DNA of 7,207 nt from Novosphingobium sp. (lineage in GTDB: Bacteria > Pseudomonadota > Alphaproteobacteria > Sphingomonadales > Sphingomonadaceae). Positions 1 to 6,455 of the stretch are shown piece after piece. The translations under genes were made by a program, and so were the position numbers. Location: the NCBI GenBank assembly GCA_027490345.1, contig JAIXYF010000293.1:1-7207 (forward strand), in the 5' to 3' direction. Under the pieces are notes generated by a model. That model was not told the origin of the DNA and did not search any database. It was given only the letters and a program-made list of their open reading frames with translations. The first letter of the stretch is position 1. Every line of letters begins with the position of its first letter.

Positions 1-1340
1 AACAGCGGGGACACATCGACTTTGTCGTCGATCCCCAGCAGCCGCGCAAAATAAAGCGCTGCCAGCACCGTCTGCGGCTGTTCGCATTCGGCGATCAGCA
101 TCCGGATCGGCGCATCGGCGTCGATGTGGTGCAGGATCTGCGCCATCACGAGGAACTGGCGCATCGCAGTGGAGGTTTCGATGGCGAGCGCGGCGAAATT
201 GGCGCGCAGCGGCTTCACTTCGGCCAGCAGCTCGCGAAGCTTGGAAAGCGCGCTCTTGCTGGCCAGATCCATCGTGCCTTCGGGATCGATCCGCCGCCGC
301 AGCGCATTGAGCAGCTGCGAGGCATTCACCCGGAAATGCACCCAGCCCATGCCCAGCCCATCGGCGCGCATGGCACATGCCAGCACGGCAAGCGCAATCG
401 CGGCATCGCCGTCCGCCGCTTTGGCTTCGGCTTCCAGCGCCGCGATCACGCCGCTCAGCGAGAGCAGCTTGTCCGGATGCTCGGCTGTCAGCGCATTGGC
501 GGCCCCCGCCAGCGCTTCAGGCTCCGCGCCCAGCCCGGTGAAGCGCGCCGCCATATCTGCCGCATGAGCCGCCGCGCCGCGCAAGGCGGCGATCAGCGCG
601 TGATCGGGCCGCACGGCCGCAAGCTGCGCGCCGTAGCTTTCCAGCCGCCGTGCCTTTTCCATCAGGCGATAGGCAATCGAAGTGGACCACGAAATGTCGG
701 TCCGCCCGTCCATGTCATAGCCGACCCAGCTCGCGAAGCGGAACGGCAGCGGCTTGAAATCGAGCCAGCGCCCCGGCCAGCGCGTTCGTGCGTGCGCCAG
801 CAGCGACGCGTTGATCCGATCACGCGCCGCGCCCGCGCGCTCAATGGCGGCCAGCGCTTCGGCGTGTTCGTGATCCAGCGTCACCTTGGGCGCTTCGCCC
901 GGCATCTGGCACACGGTTGCCGCCAGCGGATCATCCGCCAGCGCGGCCGCCGCCACGGCATCGGATTCGACGGGGCTGAGCAGGAAGGTCGGGTGCGCGG
1001 TGAACACGGCGTGGAGCAGCGGCCGCTCCCATCGGCGGCGAAACTCGGACAGGCCGTCTTCTTCGTTCAGCAGCGCCGCGATCCGGCCAAGGTTCTCGTC
1101 CGCATCGGTCGGCGCGATCAGCCCGCGCAGCCGCGAGGCGCGCGCCTGCAGCCCCTCGCACTCCAGCGCGGCGACCAGCGCTTCCATCGCGCCAAGGTCC
1201 AACGCGCCGCTTTCCAGCTGGCGCGAAAGATCGTGGCTCAACTGGAACACCGGATTGAAAAGCGGGGTCTCGGCAGTCTGCGCGTGCAGCTGCTGCAGGC
1301 GGTCTCTCAGTCCATCGACACCGAAATTGCTGTCCGCCAT
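1..1340 (-). CDS. ppc: Phosphoenolpyruvate carboxylase, divergent, N-terminal part (3' end outside window)
   Basis: Likely catalyses PEP + bicarbonate to oxaloacetate + phosphate in the cytoplasm, refilling the TCA cycle. Only the first 446 codons are present; the frame stays open to the window edge, ending in a VDVSPL stretch that resembles the 'LDVVPLFET' segment of the family. The FTAHPT motif (residues 113-118, with the catalytic-type His116) is intact, and SWVGYDMDGR (204-213) sits where classical enzymes have SW.GGDRDGNP. His116 lies near the expected place (about residue 138 in the E. coli enzyme), so the start is plausible. The ATG at 1340 is preceded by GGGGAAGG with about 8 bases of spacing. 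The gene follows eda by 29 bp, so the two are probably co-transcribed. The oddity is divergence: the residue after AHPT is Phe instead of Glu/Gln, the Arg three residues later is missing, and the GGDRDGNP loop is altered. Family assignment is fairly sure; activity is not shown, because the C-terminal catalytic half is out of view. Confidence 0.88.
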   Translation of the reverse strand, partial: MADSNFGVDGLRDRLQQLHAQTAETPLFNPVFQLSHDLSRQLESGALDLGAMEALVAALECEGLQARASRLRGLIAPTDADENLGRIAALLNEEDGLSEFRRRWERPLLHAVFTAHPTFLLSPVESDAVAAAALADDPLAATVCQMPGEAPKVTLDHEHAEALAAIERAGAARDRINASLLAHARTRWPGRWLDFKPLPFRFASWVGYDMDGRTDISWSTSIAYRLMEKARRLESYGAQLAAVRPDHALIAALRGAAAHAADMAARFTGLGAEPEALAGAANALTAEHPDKLLSLSGVIAALEAEAKAADGDAAIALAVLACAMRADGLGMGWVHFRVNASQLLNALRRRIDPEGTMDLASKSALSKLRELLAEVKPLRANFAALAIETSTAMRQFLVMAQILHHIDADAPIRMLIAECEQPQTVLAALYFARLLGIDDKVDVSPL

Positions 1341-1369
1341 GGGCCTGGCCTTCCCCGCCTTGCGCCGCA

Positions 1370-1984
1370 CTATTGCCGCAACGCCGCCGCTGCGCGCGCT
1401 GCCGCTTCGATGGCCGCGCTATCGGGCGTGCCCTTATTTACCACCCACGAGCCGCCGACGCATAGCACAGGCCCAAAGCCCAGCCATTCCGGCGCGCTAT
1501 CCAGCGTGATCCCGCCTGTCGGGCAAAACTGGCACTGATGGAACGGCCCGGCAAGCGCCTTGAGCGCGGGCAACCCGCCAGAGGTGGCAGCCGGGAAAAA
1601 CTTGAAATGCGTGAGGCCCAGATCCAGCCCGCGCATGATATCGCCCGCACTGGCCACGCCCGGCAGGAACGGAATGCCCGAAGATACCGCCGCCGCGCCC
1701 AGCCGCTCGGTCAGCCCCGGCGAGACAATGAATTCCGCGCCCGCATCGATCGAAGCCTTGAGCGTGGCCGGATCGGTCACCGTGCCGGCGCCGACAATCG
1801 CGCCTTCCACGCTGCGCATCGCGCGGATCACATCGAGCGCCGCGGGCGTGCGCAGCGTGACTTCGAGCACGCGCAGGCCCCCTGCCACCAGCGCGCGTGC
1901 CACGGGCACGGCGTGGGCCACGTCCTCGATCACCAGCACCGGGATGACCGGGCTATCGCGCATGATGGATTCGATAGGCTTCAT
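1370..1984 (-). CDS. eda: 2-dehydro-3-deoxy-phosphogluconate (KDPG) aldolase
   Basis: Class I aldolase that splits KDPG into pyruvate and glyceraldehyde-3-phosphate, the last step of the Entner-Doudoroff pathway; family members often also act on 4-hydroxy-2-oxoglutarate. The product is 204 residues, normal for the family. Visible family motifs are EVTLRT (41-46, with Glu41 and Arg45), GAGTVT (65-70), FIVSPG (85-90), FKFFPA (127-132, Lys128 the expected Schiff-base lysine) and CPTGGI (154-159). The usual Glu after FFPA is Ala here, a mild variation. I chose the ATG at 1984 because the protein then begins MKPIESIMRDSPVIPV, which fits the usual N-terminus; its ribosome binding site is weak. In-frame starts at 2041 and upstream would add a tail untypical of the family. 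It lies 127 bp after hemN and 29 bp before ppc. No edd, zwf or pgl is adjacent, so the rest of the pathway must be encoded elsewhere. Confidence 0.93.
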   Translation of the reverse strand: MKPIESIMRDSPVIPVLVIEDVAHAVPVARALVAGGLRVLEVTLRTPAALDVIRAMRSVEGAIVGAGTVTDPATLKASIDAGAEFIVSPGLTERLGAAAVSSGIPFLPGVASAGDIMRGLDLGLTHFKFFPAATSGGLPALKALAGPFHQCQFCPTGGITLDSAPEWLGFGPVLCVGGSWVVNKGTPDSAAIEAAARAAAALRQ

Positions 1985-2112
1985 GGGAACTCGCGTCGCT
2001 GGTTGGATGGCTCCCAGACCTACCGCGCACGGGGCCGCCATGCAGCCTTCAATCGCCATCCGCATAGCTATTCTTGTTCGCCAGTGCGCATCACCAGCGC
2101 GCTGGCCCCGCC
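1985..2112 (-). other. Intergenic gap between hemN and eda; no clear signal
   Basis: This is the only gap longer than 30 bp in the window and separates the cco-hemN block from eda-ppc. Just after the hemN stop there is a perfect 12-bp palindrome (2094-2105, half-site CCAGCG), but no T-run follows it, so it is a poor candidate for a Rho-independent terminator. A short AT-rich patch (about 2064-2079) could belong to a promoter for eda, but I see no convincing -35/-10 pair. No FNR-type TTGAT-N4-ATCAA site is visible. Whether eda has its own promoter or is read from the hemN operon cannot be decided from the sequence. Confidence 0.5.
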
Positions 2113-3471
2113 TCAGATCGCCGAACTGAAGCTGCGCTCCTCGGTGCGATAGGCATCGAACACCGCGGCAATCGCCCGCGCATAAGGCACAGCGCCCGGC
2201 TCCAGCCGCAGCCAGCCGCGCTCGCAAGTAATCAGCCCCGCTGCCGCAAACGGTTCCAGCCGCCCGTGCGCCGCGTTAAGCAGATCGGGATCGATCCACG
2301 CCGCACCCTTGCACAGCAGCGCCTCGATCACCGCAGCGCGCCGGGCATCCTCGGCGTTCGTTTCCAGCCCCTTGCGCCCGGCGAGCTGGTCCGCGCCGAT
2401 CAGCATCCGATATCGGCCGGGGTTCTTCTCGTTCTGCACCATCACGCCCGGCAATTCGCTGATGGCCGAAGCACCCAGCCCGATCAGCACCGGCGAAGGA
2501 TCGCTGGTGAAGCCCTGAAAATTGCGCCGCAGCGTGCCGGTGGCAACGGCCTGCAGCAGGCTATCACCGGGCAGCGCGAAGTGATCGAAGCCGACCGCCT
2601 GATAGCCCGCATCCACCAGCTGCCGCGCGCCACGCGCCGCCATGCGAAAGCGCCCGCGCTGATCCGGCAGGTCAGACCCATCGATCCGGCGCTGTCGCGG
2701 GATCAGGTACGGCACGTGGGCATAGCCGAACAGTGCAATCCGTTCGGGCGCCATCGCCGCCGTCTGCGCCAGCGTTTCGGCCAGCACGTCATCAGTCTGG
2801 TGCGGCAGACCATACATCAGGTCGAAATTGATCGAGCCGACTTTGGCCGCGCGCAGCCCTTCGACCGCGCGCTCGATCATTTCGATCGGCTGGACCCGCC
2901 CGATGGCCGCCTGCACCGCCGGGTTCAACGTCTGCACGCCAAGGCTCACGCGCGTCACGCCGATGCCACGGATCGCGGTCAGCCAATCGCGCGTCAGCGT
3001 GCGCGGATCAAGCTCCACCGAAAGCGCGGGCCGCACAAAGCGGAAGGCCAGCACCAGCGCATCGATCAGCCGCACGAATTCGGTGGGCGGCACGGCATTG
3101 GGGCTGCCCCCGCCAAACGCGATGTGTTCGATCCGCACCGAAGGATCGAGCAACTCTGCCACGAGCGCGATTTCGCGGTGCAGCGCCTCCAGATAGGCAG
3201 TCAGCCGGTGGCGCTTGTTGGCAGCGCCCGTATTGCACCCGCAATACCAGCAGATTTCCTCGCAATAGGGGATGTGGAGATAGATCGAAACCGGCCCACT
3301 CAGCCGCTCCAGCGCCGTGCGCTGGCGCGCCTCGAAGCTTTCCTCGATAAACTCCGCTGCCGTGGGATAGCTGGTATAGCGCGGCACAGGGCGCGCCAGC
3401 AGCTCGGGATGATAGGTCCAGTCGGCAAATTGCTCGGCTTTGGCCAGCTCGGTTTTGATCATTTCGCTCAT
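2113..3471 (-). CDS. hemN: Oxygen-independent coproporphyrinogen III oxidase (radical SAM)
   Basis: Converts coproporphyrinogen III to protoporphyrinogen IX without oxygen, using S-adenosylmethionine and a 4Fe-4S cluster in the cytoplasm, so heme can be made under low oxygen. The 452-residue length matches bacterial HemN (457 in E. coli). The cluster motif C70-x3-C74-x2-C77-x-C79 lies in HIPYCEEICWYCGCN, preceded by the conserved Tyr64. Further family marks are GGGSPN (120-125), SVELDPR (151-157), RVSLGVQ (174-180), INFDLMYGLPHQT (214-226), GFDHFALP (294-301) and NFQGFT (317-322). The N-terminal RYTSYPTA (31-38) and the C-terminal YRTEERSFSSAI also fit true HemN, as opposed to HemW-like relatives, which lack this C-terminal region. 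The ATG at 3471 overlaps the stop of the preceding small gene (ATGA) and has an AGAGGA site about 9 bases upstream. Being last in a cbb3 maturation operon suggests it serves heme supply for the oxidase under microaerobic conditions. Confidence 0.96.
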   Translation of the reverse strand: MSEMIKTELAKAEQFADWTYHPELLARPVPRYTSYPTAAEFIEESFEARQRTALERLSGPVSIYLHIPYCEEICWYCGCNTGAANKRHRLTAYLEALHREIALVAELLDPSVRIEHIAFGGGSPNAVPPTEFVRLIDALVLAFRFVRPALSVELDPRTLTRDWLTAIRGIGVTRVSLGVQTLNPAVQAAIGRVQPIEMIERAVEGLRAAKVGSINFDLMYGLPHQTDDVLAETLAQTAAMAPERIALFGYAHVPYLIPRQRRIDGSDLPDQRGRFRMAARGARQLVDAGYQAVGFDHFALPGDSLLQAVATGTLRRNFQGFTSDPSPVLIGLGASAISELPGVMVQNEKNPGRYRMLIGADQLAGRKGLETNAEDARRAAVIEALLCKGAAWIDPDLLNAAHGRLEPFAAAGLITCERGWLRLEPGAVPYARAIAAVFDAYRTEERSFSSAI

Positions 3472-3725
3472 GGCCCGGAATCCTCTTCGTCTTCGTTATC
3501 CCCGCAGCAATTGCCATCCGCAAAGCGGCCCCGCATTGCGCTATGGCAAATCTTGCAACTTTGACTGTCCGGTTCGTGATTTTTTGTTGGCAACCGGATC
3601 GGCGCGCCGCCGCCGCAAAGCGCGATCATTACTAGATGAGTGGCCGCCTGCGCCGGGGCCGCCAGTTGCAGCACGGCCAGCGCGCTGAGCAGGGCGAATG
3701 CACGCTTCAACGTCGTATGCTTCAT
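3468..3725 (-). CDS. Small secreted Cys-rich protein with a CxxCH motif, function unknown
   Basis: I do not recognise this 85-residue protein. It has a clear Sec-type signal peptide: basic start (Lys2, Lys7, Arg8), hydrophobic core (about 9-22) and a likely cleavage after AQA at residue 27. The mature part of about 58 residues carries Cys37 in ALCGGG, then C57KIC60H61 followed by Met64, then a C73C74 pair, and ends in a very acidic tail (DNEDEED). CxxCH is the covalent heme-attachment motif of c-type cytochromes, but the protein is much shorter than a normal class I cytochrome c; metal (copper) binding or redox-active cysteines are alternatives. It overlaps both ccoS and hemN by 4 bases (ATGA each), which supports it being a real, translated gene of the oxidase maturation operon. 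The central stretch (about 3545-3600) is clearly poorer in GC than its neighbours. A periplasmic role in copper or heme handling is inference from context only. Confidence 0.8.
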   Translation of the reverse strand: MKHTTLKRAFALLSALAVLQLAAPAQAATHLVMIALCGGGAPIRLPTKNHEPDSQSCKICHSAMRGRFADGNCCGDNEDEEDSGP

Positions 3726-3871
3726 AGGGGCTCATCCTCATCGATGAGGATGCGCGCCGCTGCGCCATCAAGGTCGCTGAACTGCCCGCCGCGCAGCGCC
3801 CAGAAAAACGCGGCCAGCCCGGCCAGGCCCATGCCCAGCGCAATCGGGATCAGGATCAGGATCGAGGTCAT
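3722..3871 (-). CDS. ccoS: cbb3-type cytochrome oxidase assembly protein CcoS/FixS
   Basis: A 49-residue single-span membrane protein needed for putting redox cofactors into cbb3 oxidase. Residues 3-26 form one hydrophobic helix (ILILIPIALGMGLAGLAAFF...), followed by the family-typical WALRGGQFSDLDGAAARIL (24-42) and a short acidic tail (IDEDEPL). The length is ordinary for the family. The ATG at 3871 overlaps the ccoI stop (ATGA) and is preceded by GGAG with 7 bases of spacing; its own stop overlaps the start of the next small gene in the same way. The ccoI-ccoS order is the standard arrangement of fixGHIS/ccoGHIS clusters. The codons of residues 41-46 build a perfect palindrome, described separately. 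Confidence 0.95.
   Translation of the reverse strand: MTSILILIPIALGMGLAGLAAFFWALRGGQFSDLDGAAARILIDEDEPL
3733..3752 (-). promoter_or_regulatory. 20-bp perfect palindrome at the ribosome binding site of the small secreted protein gene
   Basis: The half-site CATCCTCATC is followed directly by its exact reverse complement GATGAGGATG. In the mRNA this can fold into an 8-bp stem with a UCGA loop. The 3' arm holds the GAGGA sequence that would serve as ribosome binding site for the ATG at 3725, about 9 bases downstream. The palindrome lies within the last codons of ccoS (encoding ILIDED). Seen directly: the palindrome and its position. Inferred: that it hides the site until a ribosome translating ccoS opens it, coupling the two genes. 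Confidence 0.45.
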
Positions 3872-5985
3872 TTCGCGGCTCCGGTCAGCCGCAGCGAATT
3901 GCCCACCACGATCAGCGAGGATGTCGCCATGGCAATCGCGGCCATCAGCGGGGTGATCATCCCCGCCATCGCCAGCGGCACCGCCAGCGCGTTATAGAGG
4001 ATCGCGGCAGCGAAGTTTTCCCGCACCACGCGCATCGTGGCCCGCGCTGCGCGCACCGCGCGCGGCAGGGCCAGCAGCGAATCCCCGGTGAACACGAAGT
4101 CCGCCGCCTGCCGCCCCACATCGCTTGCGCTGCCCGGCGCGATGGAAGCGTCCGCCGCCGCCAGCGCGGGGCCATCGTTGATCCCGTCGCCCACCATCAG
4201 CACGCGCTTGCCCGCGCGCTGCAGCCGCCGGATCGCATCAAGCTTGTCCGTCGGCAGCGCCGCCGCTTGGCCCATCAGCCCCGTTTCGCGCGCCGTCACA
4301 GCCACCGCTTGCGCCGTATCGCCCGAAAGGATCGAAGCATCGATGCCCAGCGCGCCCAGTTCAGCCAATGCCGCGCGCGCATCAGGCCGCAGCCGATCAG
4401 CAAAGCCGATTACCCGCACCGGCCCTGCGCCCATCGTCAGCGCTGCTGCCGTGCCGCCGCTCTGCGATGGCCGCCCGAGCGAAACCGCAAGGCCGCACCA
4501 GGTGCCGGAAACCCCGCGCCCCGCCGTCTCGCGCACGTGCTCAATGCTCGCCGCCCGCACGCCGCGCGCAGCCAAGGCCAGCGCCAACGCCTGCGAAAGC
4601 GGATGGCGGCTGTGGCTCGCCAGCGCGAGCGCGACCGAGGCTTCCTCGGCCGAAAACGCATCCAGCGCGGCGGCATCGGGCACCGGACGCCCCATGGTCA
4701 GCGTGCCGGTCTTGTCCAGCAGCACCCGGTCCACCCGCGCCAGCCGCTCGATGGCAGAGCCATCCTTGACCATCACGCCTTGCTTCAACAGTGCGCCCGC
4801 CGCCACCACTTGCGCCACTGGCACCGCCAGCCCCAGCGCGCAGGGGCACGTGATGATCAGCACCGCGATCCCCACCACCAGCGCCTGATGAAACGAAGCA
4901 CCCGCAATCAGCCACCCGGCAAAGCTCAGCGCCGCCAGCGTGTGCACGGCAGGCGCATAGAGCCGCGAGGCGCGGTCGGCGATACGCACGAAGGCGCTGC
5001 GCCCCTGCCCCGCCGCTTCCATTGCCTGCGCGATTTCCGCCAGCGCGGTGCCCTGCCCCGCTGCGGTCACCAGCACATCGACTGGCCCATCGAGATTGAG
5101 CATGCCCGCCAGCACGCGCTGCCCCGGCCCCGCAGGCACTGGCGCGGTTTCGCCCGTCAATAGCGATTGATCGAACCGTCCCGTTCCGCTGGCGATCTCG
5201 CCATCCGCCGCCAGCCGCTCGCCCACGCCCACGCGCATCAGCATTCCCGGCGCCAGCATGGCCGCCGCCGTCCACTGCAGCGCGCCGTCTGCGCCCACCA
5301 CCATCGCGCCGCTGGCCGCCTGCCGCAGCAGCGCCGCCACGCCGGCGCGCGCGCGGTCACGCATCATCGCATCAAGCGCGCGGCCTGCCAGCAGGAACAG
5401 CAGCAGCATCAGCGTGCCATCAAACCACGCCTCCGCGCCGCCCGTCACCGTCTCAAAGCAGGAAAGCCCCGTCGCCAGCGTCACGCCGATGGAGATCGGC
5501 AAGTCCATGTTGGTGCGCCCACGCTTCAGCGCGCCGAGCGCCGAGCGGAAGAACGGCTGCCCGGCATAAAGGATCGCGGGCACCCCGATCAGCGCCGAAA
5601 GCCAGTGAAACAGATCGCGCGTGCTGCCATCCGCGCCAGACCACACGCTGACCGAAAGCAGCATCACGTTCATGCAGGCAAACGCCGCCACCGCCAGCGG
5701 CGCGAGCAATTCGCGCGAGGCCGATGGCGGCTCGATCACATCCTCGCGCGGCTGCGCAGCAAAGCCCGCACCCGCCAGCGCCGCGATCAAATCGGGGATT
5801 TCCGCCTGCAGCGTATGATCGACCGCGATGGTCCGCGCGGTCAGGTTCGCCCGCGCCGAGGCGACGCCGGGTACGGCGCCCAGCGCGCGTTCCACTTTGC
5901 CCATGCAGCCTGCGCAGTGCATCCCCGGCACCGCCAGCACGCTGCGGCTGATTTCAGGCGAAAGCCGTGCCGCCGCGGCGTTCAC
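3868..5985 (-). CDS. ccoI: Cu(+)-exporting P1B-type ATPase for cbb3 oxidase assembly, CcoI/FixI
   Basis: Pumps Cu(I) across the inner membrane for CuB-site assembly of cbb3 oxidase. The 705-residue protein has an N-terminal heavy-metal domain with GMHCAGC (21-27), about eight membrane helices (roughly 92-114, 125-145, 163-180, 188-206, 345-365, 367-390, 658-677, 680-696), actuator motif TGE (277-279), ion-path CPC (380-382), phosphorylation site DKTGT (Asp424), the HP pair (461-462), GDGIND (599-604), and late-helix residues Y664-N665 and M686-x2-S689-S690 typical of Cu(I) pumps. I chose the GTG at 5985: it overlaps the ccoH stop (GTGA) and has GGAG 7 bases upstream. Another in-frame GTG at 6009 would add 8 residues but lacks a binding site. 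Only about 18 residues precede the metal domain, so the Cys-rich N-terminal extension seen in many FixI proteins is absent. Its place between ccoH and ccoS separates it from CopA-type detoxification pumps. Confidence 0.97.
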   Translation of the reverse strand: MNAAAARLSPEISRSVLAVPGMHCAGCMGKVERALGAVPGVASARANLTARTIAVDHTLQAEIPDLIAALAGAGFAAQPREDVIEPPSASRELLAPLAVAAFACMNVMLLSVSVWSGADGSTRDLFHWLSALIGVPAILYAGQPFFRSALGALKRGRTNMDLPISIGVTLATGLSCFETVTGGAEAWFDGTLMLLLFLLAGRALDAMMRDRARAGVAALLRQAASGAMVVGADGALQWTAAAMLAPGMLMRVGVGERLAADGEIASGTGRFDQSLLTGETAPVPAGPGQRVLAGMLNLDGPVDVLVTAAGQGTALAEIAQAMEAAGQGRSAFVRIADRASRLYAPAVHTLAALSFAGWLIAGASFHQALVVGIAVLIITCPCALGLAVPVAQVVAAGALLKQGVMVKDGSAIERLARVDRVLLDKTGTLTMGRPVPDAAALDAFSAEEASVALALASHSRHPLSQALALALAARGVRAASIEHVRETAGRGVSGTWCGLAVSLGRPSQSGGTAAALTMGAGPVRVIGFADRLRPDARAALAELGALGIDASILSGDTAQAVAVTARETGLMGQAAALPTDKLDAIRRLQRAGKRVLMVGDGINDGPALAAADASIAPGSASDVGRQAADFVFTGDSLLALPRAVRAARATMRVVRENFAAAILYNALAVPLAMAGMITPLMAAIAMATSSLIVVGNSLRLTGAAK

Positions 5986-6455
5986 AGCGCGTCTCCAGCG
6001 CTGTGCCACACATGGCCCGATGCGCGCACCTCGATCGCCACGTGCCAGCGGCCCGCCGGCAGAGCTGCTTCATAAATTCCCGGCGCCACCTCGCGCGGGG
6101 TCAGCGCCACGGAGGCCTTTGCCCCCACCGGATGGTCTGCCCGCCCCCGCACCGCCGCGCCGGTCAGCGGCCGGGCGCTGGCATCGTTCAGGTGCAGGCG
6201 CACCGTGCCGGGCTGGCCGCGGCCCACGGCCATATGCCAGCCAAGCGCCTTGTCAGCCGCCGCCGCGCCCAGCAGGCGGTTGAAGCCCTGGCTGGCGACA
6301 TAGGAGTTTTCCACCAGCTTCCCGCTGAAAGTAGCCACCGCGAGATTGGCAAGCAGCAGATTCACGCCGACCACCACGCCAAAGAAGCCCGCCATGACCA
6401 GCGCCATGTGCCGTCCGGTAAAGGGCCGGTCCGCGCGCTTGTGAACCCGTGCCAT
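5982..6455 (-). CDS. ccoH: cbb3 oxidase maturation protein CcoH/FixH
   Basis: A 157-residue inner-membrane protein required for assembly or stability of cbb3 oxidase. It has a short cytoplasmic N-terminus with the family motif FTGRHM (12-17), one membrane helix (about 18-42, ALVMAGFFGVVVGVNLLLAN) and the conserved FSGKLVENSYVASQGFN stretch (43-59). The remainder is a periplasmic beta-rich domain resembling the ligand-like domains of the family (for example GRGQPGTVRLHLND and APGIYEAALPAGRWHVAIEV). The ATG at 6455 shares one base with the ccoG stop (TGATG) and has AGGAG 8 bases upstream, within the codons of the acidic ccoG tail. The stop overlaps the GTG start of ccoI. Length and motifs are ordinary for the family. 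Confidence 0.95.
   Translation of the reverse strand: MARVHKRADRPFTGRHMALVMAGFFGVVVGVNLLLANLAVATFSGKLVENSYVASQGFNRLLGAAAADKALGWHMAVGRGQPGTVRLHLNDASARPLTGAAVRGRADHPVGAKASVALTPREVAPGIYEAALPAGRWHVAIEVRASGHVWHSAGDAL

Noticed and set aside
811..823. FNR-like TTGAT...ATCAC sequence
   Set aside because: It lies inside ppc, has a 3-base spacer instead of 4 and an imperfect second half; no promoter role is plausible.
126..1538. Long plus-strand open frame (470 codons) opposite ppc and eda
   Set aside because: It is rich in Arg, Gln and His, has no recognisable motif, and mirrors the GC-rich codons of real minus-strand genes; typical antisense shadow.
2094..2105. 12-bp palindrome after hemN as a terminator
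   Set aside because: The stem would be only about 4-5 bp around a tight loop and no T-run follows, so it does not meet the usual pattern.
1985..2227. N-terminal extension of eda into hemN
   Set aside because: The added 81 residues are Arg/Ala/Cys-rich, do not resemble KDPG aldolase and overlap hemN; the start at 1984 matches the family N-terminus.
2074..3564. Long plus-strand open frame (496 codons) opposite hemN
   Set aside because: It is fully antisense to a well-conserved HemN and has shadow-type composition without domains.
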